Of a DNA stretch of 64,000 nt, positions 22,516 to 33,283 are shown piece by piece. A program made the position numbers and the translations under genes. The notes below the pieces were generated by a model, which saw only the letters and a program-made list of their open reading frames with translations, did not search any database and was not told where the DNA came from. Source of the DNA: Didymella arachidicola (lineage: Eukaryota; Ascomycota; Dothideomycetes; Pleosporales; Didymellaceae). Numbering within the stretch: the first letter of the stretch is position 1; each line of letters starts with the position of its first letter. The stretch covers positions 682,001-746,000 of the forward strand of contig CM050002.1 of the NCBI GenBank assembly GCA_016630955.3, written 5' to 3'.

Positions 22516-22678
22516 TACTCACAGTGGTCTAGTTGCGTTTTTGGAATTATATTGTATATTCTTTCACGTTTCAAGTGCGTCCTAAAGTCTATGTCAGGGC
22601 CCTAGTACAAATTTTACTCACAGTGGTGTAGTTGTGTCTTTGGAAGTACATTGTGTATCCTTTCGCGTTTCAGGATGC
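22516..22678. repeat. Imperfect direct repeat, two copies of about 64 bp, 99 bp apart
   Basis: Copies at 22516-22579 and 22615-22678 both start with TACTCACAGTGGT and share blocks around TTGGAA, TATATTGTATATT/TACATTGTGTATC and CTTTCNCGTTTCA. Most differences are C/T or A/G transitions. It lies between the 3' ends of the zinc-ribbon gene and the RING gene, so in shared 3' flanks. Confidence 0.75.
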
Positions 22679-22735
22679 TTTCTAGTCGAGTTTCGATCAT
22701 CATATTCGGACTGCGTCGAGCGAACAGATAGACTG

Positions 22736-23752
22736 TTACACCTCCAAATCCTCTTGCGTTAGCTTATGCGCCTGAACCGCCATTTCCTTCAATCTCTCAA
22801 GGCTTTCGTCCGCTTCCTCTTCAGCCCGAGCCCGATGTACAGGGTCAACTGCAAGCTCAAGCATGCGAAATTGCACTGCCAGAACCGAGCGGAGGCCTCG
22901 AGACTGCTCACGAAAAGCCCAGTAGCGCTTTGGAGATATCCCGTAAAGCTTTACTTTGGATACACAAGGGCCGTAAGGGCTGTTGCACAGCAAATGTAGG
23001 TGTGGGCCAAGAGGGAATGGATGTGTCTTCTCATGCGGAGTAACGTGGTCGTTGCAGGAGTTCACTCCACACACAAGACACGAGCGACAGAACGCGCATG
23101 TGTATTTCGCTTCAGCGGGCCGGAGTGCTTGCACCAAGGTCTTCTCAAAGCATTCATGGCAGTAGATATGGCCACAGGGCCCCTGCTGCGGACGGTGAAC
23201 ATCCGTGTCAAAATCATTTGCGCAGATCCAGCACGACTCAGCAGACTCGGATTGATTTCCCGGAGCATCCTTGACAGCGTGCTTGTTGCGGAAAAAGTAC
23301 TCCTTGTCGTTTGGATCGACGCAAAGATTGGCAACATTATGAGCAATGTACGCCCACTCCTTGAGAGACAGTATAGCTCGCTGGACCATCTGTACGATGT
23401 CTCCCGTCGGCGTGGCTTCCTGTATGTCAACGATTAGAAGCCATTGGAACTGCTTGGCGGTACGACGCTGGGGATGCTTCATAGTAGCGCTCTTGACCCA
23501 CTTGTGGAAATTCGACCGCTCGCGGAAGCATGGCAAACTATCGTAGATCTTTTGCAGCTGTTCGTCTTGCATGAGAGCCCTCGATGTGTCGTTTTCTTGC
23601 CGGAGAACCGCAATGATTCTATTCGTGAACACCTGGAACCTCTGCATGGCTCTGGAGTACGAGTCACAAGGATTCTGCGACCAGAGGTCTTGCTCGAATG
23701 AGTACCATGATTCAAGGTGATTAACCCAGTCCTCGGCTGTGAAATCGAACAT
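22736..23752 (-). CDS. RING-type zinc-finger protein, probable E3 ubiquitin ligase
   Basis: A single exon of 338 residues. The first 170 residues are helical and unrecognised. A RING follows at about residues 174-225: CWIC, then PCGHIYCHECFEKTL, then CAFCRSCLVC. The Cys/His order fits a C3HC4-like RING in which CAFC forms the last pair; the loop between the first two pairs is longer than average (DFDTDVHRPQQGP). After the ring there is a further Cys/His-bearing part (CGVNSCNDHVTPHEKTH) and a C-terminal helical segment with acidic residues. Ubiquitin ligase activity is inferred from the RING alone. Substrates are unknown. Confidence 0.8.
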   Translation of the reverse strand: MFDFTAEDWVNHLESWYSFEQDLWSQNPCDSYSRAMQRFQVFTNRIIAVLRQENDTSRALMQDEQLQKIYDSLPCFRERSNFHKWVKSATMKHPQRRTAKQFQWLLIVDIQEATPTGDIVQMVQRAILSLKEWAYIAHNVANLCVDPNDKEYFFRNKHAVKDAPGNQSESAESCWICANDFDTDVHRPQQGPCGHIYCHECFEKTLVQALRPAEAKYTCAFCRSCLVCGVNSCNDHVTPHEKTHPFPLGPHLHLLCNSPYGPCVSKVKLYGISPKRYWAFREQSRGLRSVLAVQFRMLELAVDPVHRARAEEEADESLERLKEMAVQAHKLTQEDLEV

Positions 23753-24896
23753 CGTAGCGGGAACGATCCGGGAGTGGAGAGCGAGAAGATTGAGAGATGC
23801 GAAAGAGGACTGTGTAATTGAAAGAACAGGAATTACGTACTATAAGTTTCAATCAAGCACATGCTGCGTATAGGCTTTCACCATAGAGGATCATAACATT
23901 TCTGTCAGCCTTTCACCACGCAATTCGGTGTTGGGCATGCTGAGATGGTGTATGACAAGTTGTCATAATCTCACATACTTTCTACCAACATGATGTGCTA
24001 TGATCACCGTATTGTCGAAGGACGATGACAGTCATGTTTATTACTATCATCTGTCAACGGCTAAGCATGAGAAGCCAAGCACAAAGGCTAGCGCAAATCT
24101 CAAGCAGTTAGACTTGCATACCTATAAGGGGCGCATGTAAGCACCCAGGGCTTGTGCTAGTGGCCCTGCATAGTCGGCCCTCTTTGTACGCTAACCGTCA
24201 GTCACCCTTTGTTTTTATCTTTTCTTCAAAAGGGGATGTCTGATTACACCAAGACCGCAATGACATTGTGGTAAGCATACCGGCTGATGATGTGGTGAGG
24301 CGAAAACACGTGAGCATATCCCAACACAAAGGATGAGCCCTGGAGGCCTCGTCTTGCCCGTATTCGGAGCTTAGCGCTGACCCCCGCAAAACAGGCGGCT
24401 TGGCCGCGACGATGTCATTTGTTTCCTCCTACACCAAAATTCGTTGCATCTGATATTCATCAAGGGGCACGTACTCAAGTCGCGAACCTGTGATGTTTGC
24501 AATGTTATCTCGACCCAGGATGTTGCTGTGGGGCCGGCGACTTTGATCGGACATTAACGCGTCATGGCGTGTATCACTTTCGAGTACCTCCGTCGCTCAT
24601 TTTGCGCGGCTGTAGCTGCTTCCACAGCCTCACAATGCTTAAGGTAACCTTCGCTGAGTAGTACTTTCCAAAACAGGCGTCGTTGCTGCCTTCTAGTTTT
24701 TTTTCTTGATCGCGCTTCTCCTCATTGCTGCAACTTCAATTCTTGCTCCAGGGCTCGCTTTCACCACGTTACACTTTCCGCCTTCACGGCTTTGTATCTC
24801 CATTCAGCTGCCACCTGTTTGCGCATCGTTGTGACACATTTGGAGATCGCATGTCTTCATACCGCTCCTAAACACGCCTACAGCAGCACAAGCGCA
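23753..24896. other. Intergenic region, 1.1 kb
   Basis: Divergent upstream region of the RING gene (minus) and the TM9SF gene (plus). It has a pyrimidine-rich run near 24690-24740 just upstream of the TM9SF gene, typical of a fungal core promoter. No gene supported. Confidence 0.5.
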
Positions 24897-27010
24897 ATGC
24901 GCACACCAATAATTGCCAGCTCTTTACTGGCTATTGCCCAGGCTTTCTATATACCAGGTCAGCATATGCCCCGGCCTATTCCCTGTAGAATGCACATTGA
25001 CAGACACCAGGCTTCTCTTACAAAGCTTACCGCGATGGCGACACAATCCCACTCCTTGTAAACAAGGTGTATTCCGACTACAGCGAACTGCAATATGCAT
25101 TCACCGAACTACCCTTCGTCTGTCCACCAACCGGCCGTATACGCGTAGGAAGTCTCACAAGTGGCACGAGCATAAGTCTGAATCTCGGCGAGGTGCTGCG
25201 CGGCGACCGCATCTACGTTTCTGACTACGAATTGATCATGGGTGTGGACGAAGAAGCGCGGTATCTATGCAGCCGGACGATCGATCTCGAGGGTATACAT
25301 AAGGCGAAGGAGCTGATACGGGATGGCTACGTTGTTGAGTGGATCGTCGACAATCTGCCAGGGGCTACAAGCTTCCAGACTACCGACAAGAGTAGGAAGT
25401 ACTACGCAGCTGGCTTCAAGCTCGGTGACGAGACCACGCTGGGGTCAGGTGCACCAGCAGAGTACCTGCTCAACAATCACGTCACACTTGTCGTTCGGTA
25501 TCGCAACGCGCCTGGGAAAGATGGCGAGAAGGGGAAAAGGGTCATCGTTGGATTCGAGGTGTTTCCCAGAAGCATCACGGCGGACGGTCGGAATGAGACT
25601 GGTCTTCCAGCGCATATCGAAGGCGACCACGAGTCACTGGTGCTGGCACCCCAAGCCAACAGCACGAACAGCACCGGCGCTGAAATTGAACCCACGACCC
25701 TGACAATTCCATACACGTATTCGGTATACTGGCGGGAGGATGACCGTCTCGAGTGGCAGAATCGCTGGGATATGTATTTTGCTGCTCAGGACGATAGCAC
25801 AAACGTCCACTGGCTGGCCATCGTGAATTCGTTGGTAATTTGCGGCCTGCTCACCGCTGGTCTTTCGGTTATCTTCGCACGTACAATCCGCAGCGACATG
25901 AGCGGTCTGAACGATGCGGGGACGAAAGGAAGACCACACCGCAAATCGACGTCACCCAAACGAGAGAAGAGCAACCTGTTTGGACCCATGGCGGACATTG
26001 ACACGGAGGACTTGGACATGGACGAAGAAACTGCGGAAGATGTCGCGACCTGGAAGCTGCTGCACGGAGACGTCTTCCGTGCGCCAGCCTACGGATGGCT
26101 CCTTGCCCCTCTAGTGGGGTCGGGCATACAGCTTCTTTACATGGTCTTTGGACTCATCGTGCTCAGCACGTTGGGTGTACTCAATCCAAGCTTTCGAGGT
26201 GGCTACGTCAGCGTAGGTGTTGGACTTTTCGTTTTCGCGGGCATCTTCTCCGGATACTTCTCAGCACGTCTGTACAAGACATTCGGAGGCCAGATGTGGC
26301 AGAAGAACGTCATCATCACGGCAGGCCTCGTCCCAGGACTTCTCTTCGCGACCATCTTCATCCTAAATCTCTTCGTGTGGATTCAAGCCTCTAGCACGGC
26401 GTTGCCCTTTGGAACGCTGATCGGTATGGTGGTGCTTTGGCTCTTCGTGCAGCTTCCACTCGTCTATGTTGGCAGCTGGTTCGGCTTCGAGCGTATGGGA
26501 GCCTACACACAGCCGATCAGGCCCAACGCAATCCCTCGTCAGATTCCCGAGCAGCGCTGGTTTATCAAGAATGTGCGAAGATATCTGCTGGCCGGTCTAG
26601 TGCCTTTCATGGTCATCTTCGTCGAGCTGATGTTCGCTGTAAAGAGTCTCTGGGTGGATAAAACCACGTACTATTACGCTTTCGGTTTCACCGGAATCGT
26701 CAGCGCCCTGCTTGCAGTCACCGTCATCGAAGCAGCTCTCGTCTCAACCTACTTTCTGCTATGCTCGGAGAACTATCACTGGTGGTGGCATTCGTTCGCT
26801 ATCGGCAGCTCTTCATCCATCTGGGTGTACGGCTATCTCGTGTTCTGCTATGTCACCAAGCTTCACATCAGCGGCTTGTTGTCAAGCACGCTCTTCTTTG
26901 TGTATGGCTTCTTTGCCTGCGTGGTGTACGCGTTGCTCACTGGCACTATTGGCTTCCTAGCAGCCTACACATTTGTACGAAGGATATACGGCGCCATCAA
27001 AGTGGACTGA
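24897..27010 (+). CDS. Transmembrane 9 superfamily (EMP70/TMN) protein
   Basis: Two exons, 24897-24957 and 25011-27010, give 686 residues. Family members sit in endosome and Golgi membranes and help sort cargo and maintain adhesion or metal homeostasis. Exon 1 encodes a signal peptide (MRTPIIASSLLAIAQAFYIPG), and splicing completes PGFSYKAYRDGDTIPLLVNK, the TM9 start. A lumenal domain of about 260 residues follows, with the conserved LGEVLRGDRI and YLCSR segments. Nine membrane segments end in AYTFVRRIYGAIKVD. The last residues KVD fit the KXD/E Golgi-retention signal of the family. Length is normal (about 650-690). Confidence 0.93.
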
Positions 27011-27184
27011 TGCGAGCTGTTCATAATAGCAGTGGTTATCTATGGGCGCTAAGTCTCTTCGTTACGTGTGACTTCCGCCCAGTACGACTATCATCAGTGT
27101 TTGACATGGGCAGTACAGGATTGTATAAATAGCCGTATTTATAGATCTGTAATGCTAGTCATGTATGTCGACCACAAGCTGTCT

Positions 27185-28912
27185 CTATATCCTATCTAGC
27201 TTTGCTCGCCAACCCAGCAGCTCTACGCCATCCACCCCGTTCTCACTCTTGGTAAAGACAACAGTGTCTAGCGGCTCTGTCACGTATCGAAACGGGTCAC
27301 CCGAGAACCAGCTGGCACATTCCCGCCCTGCGAACTCCTTTCGGTCTTTCCTGTCGATCAGGATCCTCCAGATTTCGCTATCCGTACCGAGCGAGTCTGG
27401 ATCGGTGGAATACAACCTCACGGTGAGGCTCTCGTAAGGGATCTTCTGCATAGCAGCAAGCGATCGTAAAACTGGTACACCGTTCAAGGTCAGCTCTTCG
27501 ATAGCTAGGCCAGGCCCATCGTCCACAGCCAGCGTCATGGTGCTTGTAGCGTTGCTAGTCGAAGTCTTGTAGGTGCCGGCATATTCCACCCTCGCATGTT
27601 GCCGCGCAAGCTTATCGGCGTACGCTACCAGCGGCTTGATCATCGTTGGAAACAGCGCCGTCACAGCATCTTGAGCCTGGCCACCAGCCGCGTTGATGGT
27701 CAGCGCGATGTTGTACTCAGGCACAATCACAGCATGTGCTGCGTACCCCGCCACACCCCCCGTCTTCGTGTAGATGTCGATTGCTCGCGGCGTCGCGACA
27801 TCGATATCCGTTGGTCTGAAGATCTCCCACGACTCCCCGACGGCTTGCTGCAGCGACGGTAGATCAACACGAGGCTGGAGCCAGCGCCGGGTTGCTGGCT
27901 TGCTGAGTAGTTTGTGCGAGAGGATGGACTGCAGGAACTTGAGTTGGTCGTTTGGCGTGGACCACAGACCGCCGGAGAGATTATAGTTGCCGAATGAGGG
28001 CACGAACCAGCCTTGATCTGCCTTGAAACGAGGGAGGAGTGCTTCGCTGCCCCGCTCGGGGAGAGTGAACTTTGTCTTGTTGAGGCCGAGAGGGTTGAGG
28101 ATGAGGTCATGGACGACTTGCTCGGAGGTCTTGTTGTGGACAGCTTCGAGAGCCATGCCGACGAGGGTGTAGCCGATGTTGGAGTACAAGGGCCCAGAAT
28201 TCGGAGAGCGTGGGTGGTAGGCAGGATTGTTGAGACCTGAGATTATCTCCTTACGTGTACATACACGAGTGCCGGGGAAGAAATCGCAAGTCGGCATCTC
28301 ATCGCCGGTAGCATTGACGCTTGGAAGACCGAGGATGCTCGGATTGAAGCCTGGTACTATGGCAAGGTCTCCGACATAAATCCACCGACCCAGACCGCTA
28401 GTATGGCTCGCCAATGCGGCGATTGTGACGTCTTGATAAGCATGTTCATCCAGTTCTGGGATGAACTTGGTGATTGAGTCTGATAGCTTGATTTTGTCGG
28501 CGCTGAGCAGGACAGCTAGCATGACGAACGTCTTGGTGACGCTGCCAACTCGGAGGATGGTTTCGGAGAGCGCTTGACCGACTTCTCGGCCAGGAGCAGA
28601 GTGCTCATATTCGAAGATTGTGTCATGGCCGATAGATGCTTTGACTGCAAAAGACGTATCCGAAGACCAAGGTACGTCTGCAAACGTTGTATTCAGGACA
28701 GTGAACTTCGTTGAGTTAGCGTACACCTTCGGCGGTGGAAGTAGCGGTCCTGGAGGCGGGCAATAAGCCTGTGCTGCAGTTGCTGAGAGCCAGGTAGAGA
28801 AGACGCCAGCGATGAGTGGATGCATGGTCGTGGTTGTGTATAGCCAGTAAAATAAGATTGGAGCTGATGAAACGGCAAGAACAAACGCTCTTTGCTTGTT
28901 AAATAGAGCCAT
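27185..28912 (-). CDS. Serine beta-lactamase-fold hydrolase (class C/S12 type), secreted or anchored
   Basis: A single exon of 575 residues. The N-terminus has a hydrophobic segment at residues 10-25 and a second ATG at 28825 that begins a classic signal peptide, MHPLIAGVFSTWLSATAAQA. Either start gives export. The S12 motifs are present: SVTKTF (SxxK nucleophile), YSNIGYTLVG (YxN), and the region around HTSGL. A C-terminal beta-rich domain of about 150 residues follows, as in fungal beta-lactamase-like proteins. Such proteins are esterase or peptidase-like enzymes, some tied to secondary metabolism, and are not known antibiotic-resistance genes in fungi. The substrate cannot be deduced and no metabolic gene cluster is adjacent. 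Confidence 0.85.
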   Translation of the reverse strand: MALFNKQRAFVLAVSSAPILFYWLYTTTTMHPLIAGVFSTWLSATAAQAYCPPPGPLLPPPKVYANSTKFTVLNTTFADVPWSSDTSFAVKASIGHDTIFEYEHSAPGREVGQALSETILRVGSVTKTFVMLAVLLSADKIKLSDSITKFIPELDEHAYQDVTIAALASHTSGLGRWIYVGDLAIVPGFNPSILGLPSVNATGDEMPTCDFFPGTRVCTRKEIISGLNNPAYHPRSPNSGPLYSNIGYTLVGMALEAVHNKTSEQVVHDLILNPLGLNKTKFTLPERGSEALLPRFKADQGWFVPSFGNYNLSGGLWSTPNDQLKFLQSILSHKLLSKPATRRWLQPRVDLPSLQQAVGESWEIFRPTDIDVATPRAIDIYTKTGGVAGYAAHAVIVPEYNIALTINAAGGQAQDAVTALFPTMIKPLVAYADKLARQHARVEYAGTYKTSTSNATSTMTLAVDDGPGLAIEELTLNGVPVLRSLAAMQKIPYESLTVRLYSTDPDSLGTDSEIWRILIDRKDRKEFAGRECASWFSGDPFRYVTEPLDTVVFTKSENGVDGVELLGWRAKLDRI

Positions 28913-30110
28913 GATGGCGGCGTAGCTTTGTGTTCTGCAAAGTCGACGCGTATGAACGGACGGTATAGATGGTAAGACGGTCGGAGTTAATTCAGGCCAC
29001 CAATGCTGCGCCCTCAGCCATCAAAGCTCAGAATGCTGACACGCAGATCAATGCGGACCGAAAATGAACTGTAGATATCTGAGCCAAGGTAGACGAGATG
29101 AACGACAGTTCTTTGCTGATGAATGGAGTGTCGTTGAAGGTGGACAGCGGAACGGAGCGACCCCGGCGATGATGATCAGTGGGGCACGATGCTGGTACCA
29201 CCGCAACACTTCCATATGCATTTTCCACACATAGACGGACATCCAAGCAGAAGAAACGGGTTGTTGCTGTCGTTGGCGTGATTAAGCTTCACCTTGCCTT
29301 GACCATCTGAGCATGGATCCCGATGTGGTATGGCCAAGATTTCGCGCTTTGTGACAGAGCTCTCGCATGTGTATGAAAATTGTTAGCAGTTAGATTGTCA
29401 CGGCGGAACAGCCATGCTGGTGGTATTGTGATGGAAAGGTATGCGTTGAAAGACTCGCGGGAAAGCGTCAAAACAGGAAACTAAGATCGAGAGCCTGAGG
29501 TACGGTTCATGTCAACCTGACAATGCCAGACCCAGGAATAGCTCTCCATGTTCCCTCGGGCTTAGCTGTGTTCTGATCGCTGTTCGACCAGCCTAAGATC
29601 CTGGTGGATTCCAATCCTAAACAGCGGTATGAGAGTACACATCAATATGAAATCAATCTATGGATGTAGACTAGGAAAAAGTGCTAGTAAGTTAGGCCGG
29701 AACACCTCCTTAATAGGAGCTAGATCGCATGAGTACGGCTAGCTTACGACCTACATAGTCGTTATCTTACTAACGCTAGCAAACTATATACAAGCGTTAT
29801 GAATTTGCAGGACCATGTATAGAAGTCTAAATTTGATTCATTAGATAGATCTGAGAGGGTAGGGTTATCTCTGCTCCTGATAGTTTCGCAGACTCGTCAT
29901 AACGACAGGAGGTTCAGCCGTAGGTTTCAAGACAAGGTACATGGAAGTACTGGATAGAACCGACCTTCATAGTGCGTTCGGCGGCAGTGGGGTTGTAGAC
30001 TCCTTCAAGTGCAACTGCATCAAAGGATACCGGACTTAAAGAGTACTCATTCTGTATGTGGTCGTTCAAAATATTCATTACGGCTCAAAAGGCCAGATTG
30101 GTATCATAAT
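28913..30110. other. Intergenic region, 1.2 kb
   Basis: Shared between the hydrolase upstream region and the oxidoreductase 3' flank. The segment 29640-29830 is AT-rich with many TAG/CTAG words, unlike its surroundings, and is listed separately. Nothing else recognised. Confidence 0.5.
29640..29830. repeat. Possible decayed mobile-element remnant
   Basis: AT-rich sequence with repeated CTAG/GCTAG words (near 29683, 29738 and 29775) and a small palindrome CTCCTTAATAGGAG near 29706. Composition differs from flanking DNA and resembles eroded repeats of fungal genomes. No open frame and no terminal repeat is certain. Confidence 0.3.
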
Positions 30111-31178
30111 CTACTGCTCCTTCTCCAAATCAGCAATCTGCAGCACCGCCTTTCCAAAGTTGTGTCCCTTCAGCATACCCAAGAAGCCATCGACAGCATT
30201 GTCAATGCCTTCAGTGACACTGATCTTCGCCTTGAAGGTACCCTCAGACAGCCACTTCTGAAGCTTCTCCTGGTGGTCCTTTGCGTGCTTGGGGCCCATG
30301 TTCTCGTCAGAGACGATGAATCCACGCATGGTCAAGCGCTTGGCAACAACCTGCATCAGGTTCTTGATGGGGTAGCTTTCCTCGGGCTTGAGGTTGTACT
30401 GGGAGATCATGCCGCAGGCGATGATGCGACCGAAGTCGTTCATGGCGTTGATGGCGGCCTCGAGCTGCTCGCCGCCGACGTTCTCGTAGTAGATATCGAT
30501 GCCGTTGGGTGCGAGGCGGACGAGCGCGTCCGCGGGCTTCTCGGTCTTGTAATTGAAGCCCTCGTCGAAGTTGAGCTCGTTCTTGATGAAGTCGAGCTTC
30601 TTGTCGTCGCCGACGGAGCCGATGACCCTCAGGCCCTCGTGCTTGGCTAGCTGGCCAACCAGCTGGCCGACGGCGCCAGAGGCGGCCGAGATGAAGATTG
30701 TCTCGCCCTTCTTGGGCACGCCGATCTCGTAGAAGGAGGACCAGGCGGTCAGGCCGGGCATGCCCAGGGGGCCGAGGAAGAGCTTGGGGTCGAGGTTGTA
30801 GGGGTTCTCGAGCTTGCGGACGGTCTTGACGGTGTTGGCGTCCAAGAGGGAGTATTCTTCAATGGGTGTGACGCCGAGGCTGATCAGGACATCGCCCTCC
30901 TTGAAGTCCTTGTTGTTCGACTTGATGACCTTGAAGATGGATTTGTTTGTAATGGGCTGACCGAGCTCGAAGGGAGGAGAGTAGGACTTCTTGCCGGCCG
31001 CGCGCATGCGACCACGCTGGTAAGGGTCGAATGAGGCGTAGAAGTTCTTGACTATGAGACCGCCCTCGGGGATCTGTTGCTCGAGGTCGAATTCGCGGGC
31101 CTCAACCGCGAGATCCTGGCCAGGAACCGGCCAGCCCTCAGGCACCTTCTTGAAGATAACGCCCTTGTTCTGAACCAT
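30111..31178 (-). CDS. NADP-dependent oxidoreductase, zinc-free MDR family (leukotriene B4 dehydrogenase/alkenal reductase type)
   Basis: A single exon of 355 residues, normal for the family. The enzymes use NADPH to reduce alpha,beta-unsaturated carbonyls or quinones and act in the cytosol. Seen here: the GroES-like N-domain with the PYQRGRM motif and the Rossmann loop AASGAVGQLVGQLAKHEG, with the expected GxxGxxxGQ glycine pattern. YYENVGGE and GRIIACGMISQYN follow, both typical of the LTB4DH/AOR subgroup. No structural zinc cysteines are present, which separates it from classical alcohol dehydrogenases. It is close to yeast and fungal YML131W-like proteins. Possible roles are detoxification or lipid aldehyde metabolism (inference). 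Confidence 0.92.
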   Translation of the reverse strand: MVQNKGVIFKKVPEGWPVPGQDLAVEAREFDLEQQIPEGGLIVKNFYASFDPYQRGRMRAAGKKSYSPPFELGQPITNKSIFKVIKSNNKDFKEGDVLISLGVTPIEEYSLLDANTVKTVRKLENPYNLDPKLFLGPLGMPGLTAWSSFYEIGVPKKGETIFISAASGAVGQLVGQLAKHEGLRVIGSVGDDKKLDFIKNELNFDEGFNYKTEKPADALVRLAPNGIDIYYENVGGEQLEAAINAMNDFGRIIACGMISQYNLKPEESYPIKNLMQVVAKRLTMRGFIVSDENMGPKHAKDHQEKLQKWLSEGTFKAKISVTEGIDNAVDGFLGMLKGHNFGKAVLQIADLEKEQ

Positions 31179-32071
31179 TATGTCTGTATGTGATGTGCTT
31201 CTGGGTATCGAGTAAAGGACGAAAGGGTAAATGATAAACTTTCAGATGGGAAGCAAGTAGGATTGTATTTCGTAGTATGAACAGCAGGCGGGACCTACAT
31301 ATACTTACACTCCACAGCGATTATAAATATGATTTCATACGCCTAGCCAAAACGGTATTACATCATTGTGAAGGGTCCAGCAGTGCGCCTCAAACTGCGG
31401 AGCTCGACAATCTGGGTAAGGCTGTCTAATTCTGCATACTTCGCCGTTCTCTGCCCGAGAGAGGTGCCTCTTGCGGTGTGTTTGGTCCGCCGAGCAGAGC
31501 GATCAAACAGAGAATTGCCTCGGACACAGCCCTGCAGAGCGGTGTTGGGCGGAACAACGCCCGATGCAGAAACTTCCACGAGTCTGTGGAAAGCGTTGGA
31601 GGGATGACGATGGTGGGCTGTCCGGAGGTGTACCACTTCAAGTCAAGCGCCCGCAGTTATGTGTTTTAGGAGAGCCGAGGCAAGTGGGGTTGGCTTTGTA
31701 ATGAGGGGTTTGAGCTCAATATGAGAAATCATGCATTGAGAGTCGAATGATATACGAAGCGGGAACTTGTTGTCTGCTTGCTGTGTGAACCCTGAAACCG
31801 ACATCGCGAGGGTATGCGTATCACTATACTTTCGGCATGGGTTTAGTGATCGTTGTTAGCAATCAAGCGCAGCGTTGCTAAGCGAGTCAGCAGGTCAGTG
31901 CTCATACGGCCGGTGAGGGTCTTTCGTGCGAACATTCTCGAAGGCTTCCGCTTTTAATCGTGCAATTATATCTCTGTTGAGTGTGCAATTCTGCGTGTCG
32001 CTGTATACTCAATGCATGGGACAGGCATCGTCCTCTTCGTATGTCTTCTTGCACCACCAGGGCCTATGCTC
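31179..32071. other. Intergenic region
   Basis: Upstream region of the oxidoreductase and 3' flank of the Maf gene. Short antisense and sense frames are not supported by composition or domains. Confidence 0.45.
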
Positions 32072-33007
32072 CTAGTCGCCCTCCCTCACGAAGAAGTTGT
32101 CCATCTCGTCGTCCAGCTCTTCTTCAGGCTCCATCACCTTCTCAATGAGCTTCAGCGTGGCGCGTATTGGTAAACCAACGACGTTGTCGTACGATCCTTC
32201 GATACGCTCAATCATTACCGCACCGCCGCTCTGGATGCCATAGCCGCCTGCCTTATCGTTGCCATCGCGCGTTCGTACATATGCCAGGATAAGCTCGTCC
32301 GTGACTACCGGCTATCAGCTCTGCTTTGTGGACTAAGCGGACGACGTACCTGATGGATCGAATTTGACTGTTGTCTCCTCGACATGTGTTTCCAGCCTGT
32401 ACCCAGGGTCTATGGCGCTCTCTAATGGCTTCATAACCGCAACAGCAGTCATGACCTTGTGTTCGCCTTGGTCCCTCAGCATTTTCAGCATGGAGATGTG
32501 GTGTTCAGCGCCTCTTGGCTTCTCCAATATCCTGCCATCATGGCTGACTACGATAGTATCTGCGCCAATGAATAGCGCAGGTTCGCCTTGATCTGTGTTG
32601 TCGATCTCGCTGCGGTACACGTCTAGAACCTTGGCGGTCGCGGTCTCGAGGACGTAGTTGAGCGCGCCGAGATCGTGCGAGAGGTTCTCTGCAAACTTCG
32701 ACGGTATGATGTGAACGTTTTGTAGACCCAGCTGGGCGAGGAGCTGCTTTCGACGTGGTGATGCGGAGGCGAGAATCACACGTTTCCGCCGCAGCTCGTT
32801 CAAAGCGGGCAAGCTGAGCGGCGGAGGCGGTCCTCGGGGCGGCAGTGGGCCTCTTGGAGTCTCTTTCGAGTCTGATGGGCCTGGCGACTTGCGGTCTGAT
32901 AGAAGGGGCTCCTTTGCCGCATCTTCGTACGGCGGCGGGGGCTCTGTCGGTGTGGACATGGCTGGAGCGAGCAGTCGTCTGCTTCTGTTATAATTGTGCA
33001 AGACCAA
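32072..33007 (-). CDS. Maf-type nucleoside triphosphate pyrophosphatase
   Basis: Two exons, 33007-32350 and 32304-32072, give up to 296 residues. The 45-nt intron ends GGTAG, and the product continues FDPSVTDELILAYVRTRDG. Maf enzymes hydrolyse non-canonical nucleotides such as dTTP and UTP or their modified forms to monophosphates. Motifs seen: ASASPRRKQLL (catalytic opening motif), ALFIGADTIV (acidic metal ligand) and the GGYGIQSGGAVMIE segment. The C-terminal extension EPEEELDDEMDNFFVREGD is acidic and fungal. The natural start is more likely the ATG at 32959 (MSTPTEPPPPYED), giving 280 residues. The Pro-rich N-terminus before the core is disordered. Confidence 0.88.
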
Positions 33008-33283
33008 TTCTGCTCAGAAACAATATACAGCGAGTGAGTATCAGAATGGCACGTTGTTGATGGTGAAGCGGTGCTGCACCCTTCAGCTATCCACAAAAGT
33101 TGAGATGACGCATGTCGCTCCGAGCTCCTGCCGACCCTGATTCGCGCAGCTTCTCTCATCTCATCGTCCGCCTCAGCAGTGCCTTGCAGGCAGTGCACGC
33201 GGCCTGAGCACGGCCCAACATCATTGATCCAGGTTGAGCTACCTGCAGCAGCCGGAACGCATGTTAATTGTTGTTCGTCTAAT

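Noticed and set aside
30009..30650. 213-codon plus-strand frame over the oxidoreductase
   Set aside because: Antisense shadow with Leu/Val runs; the minus-strand gene has clear family motifs.
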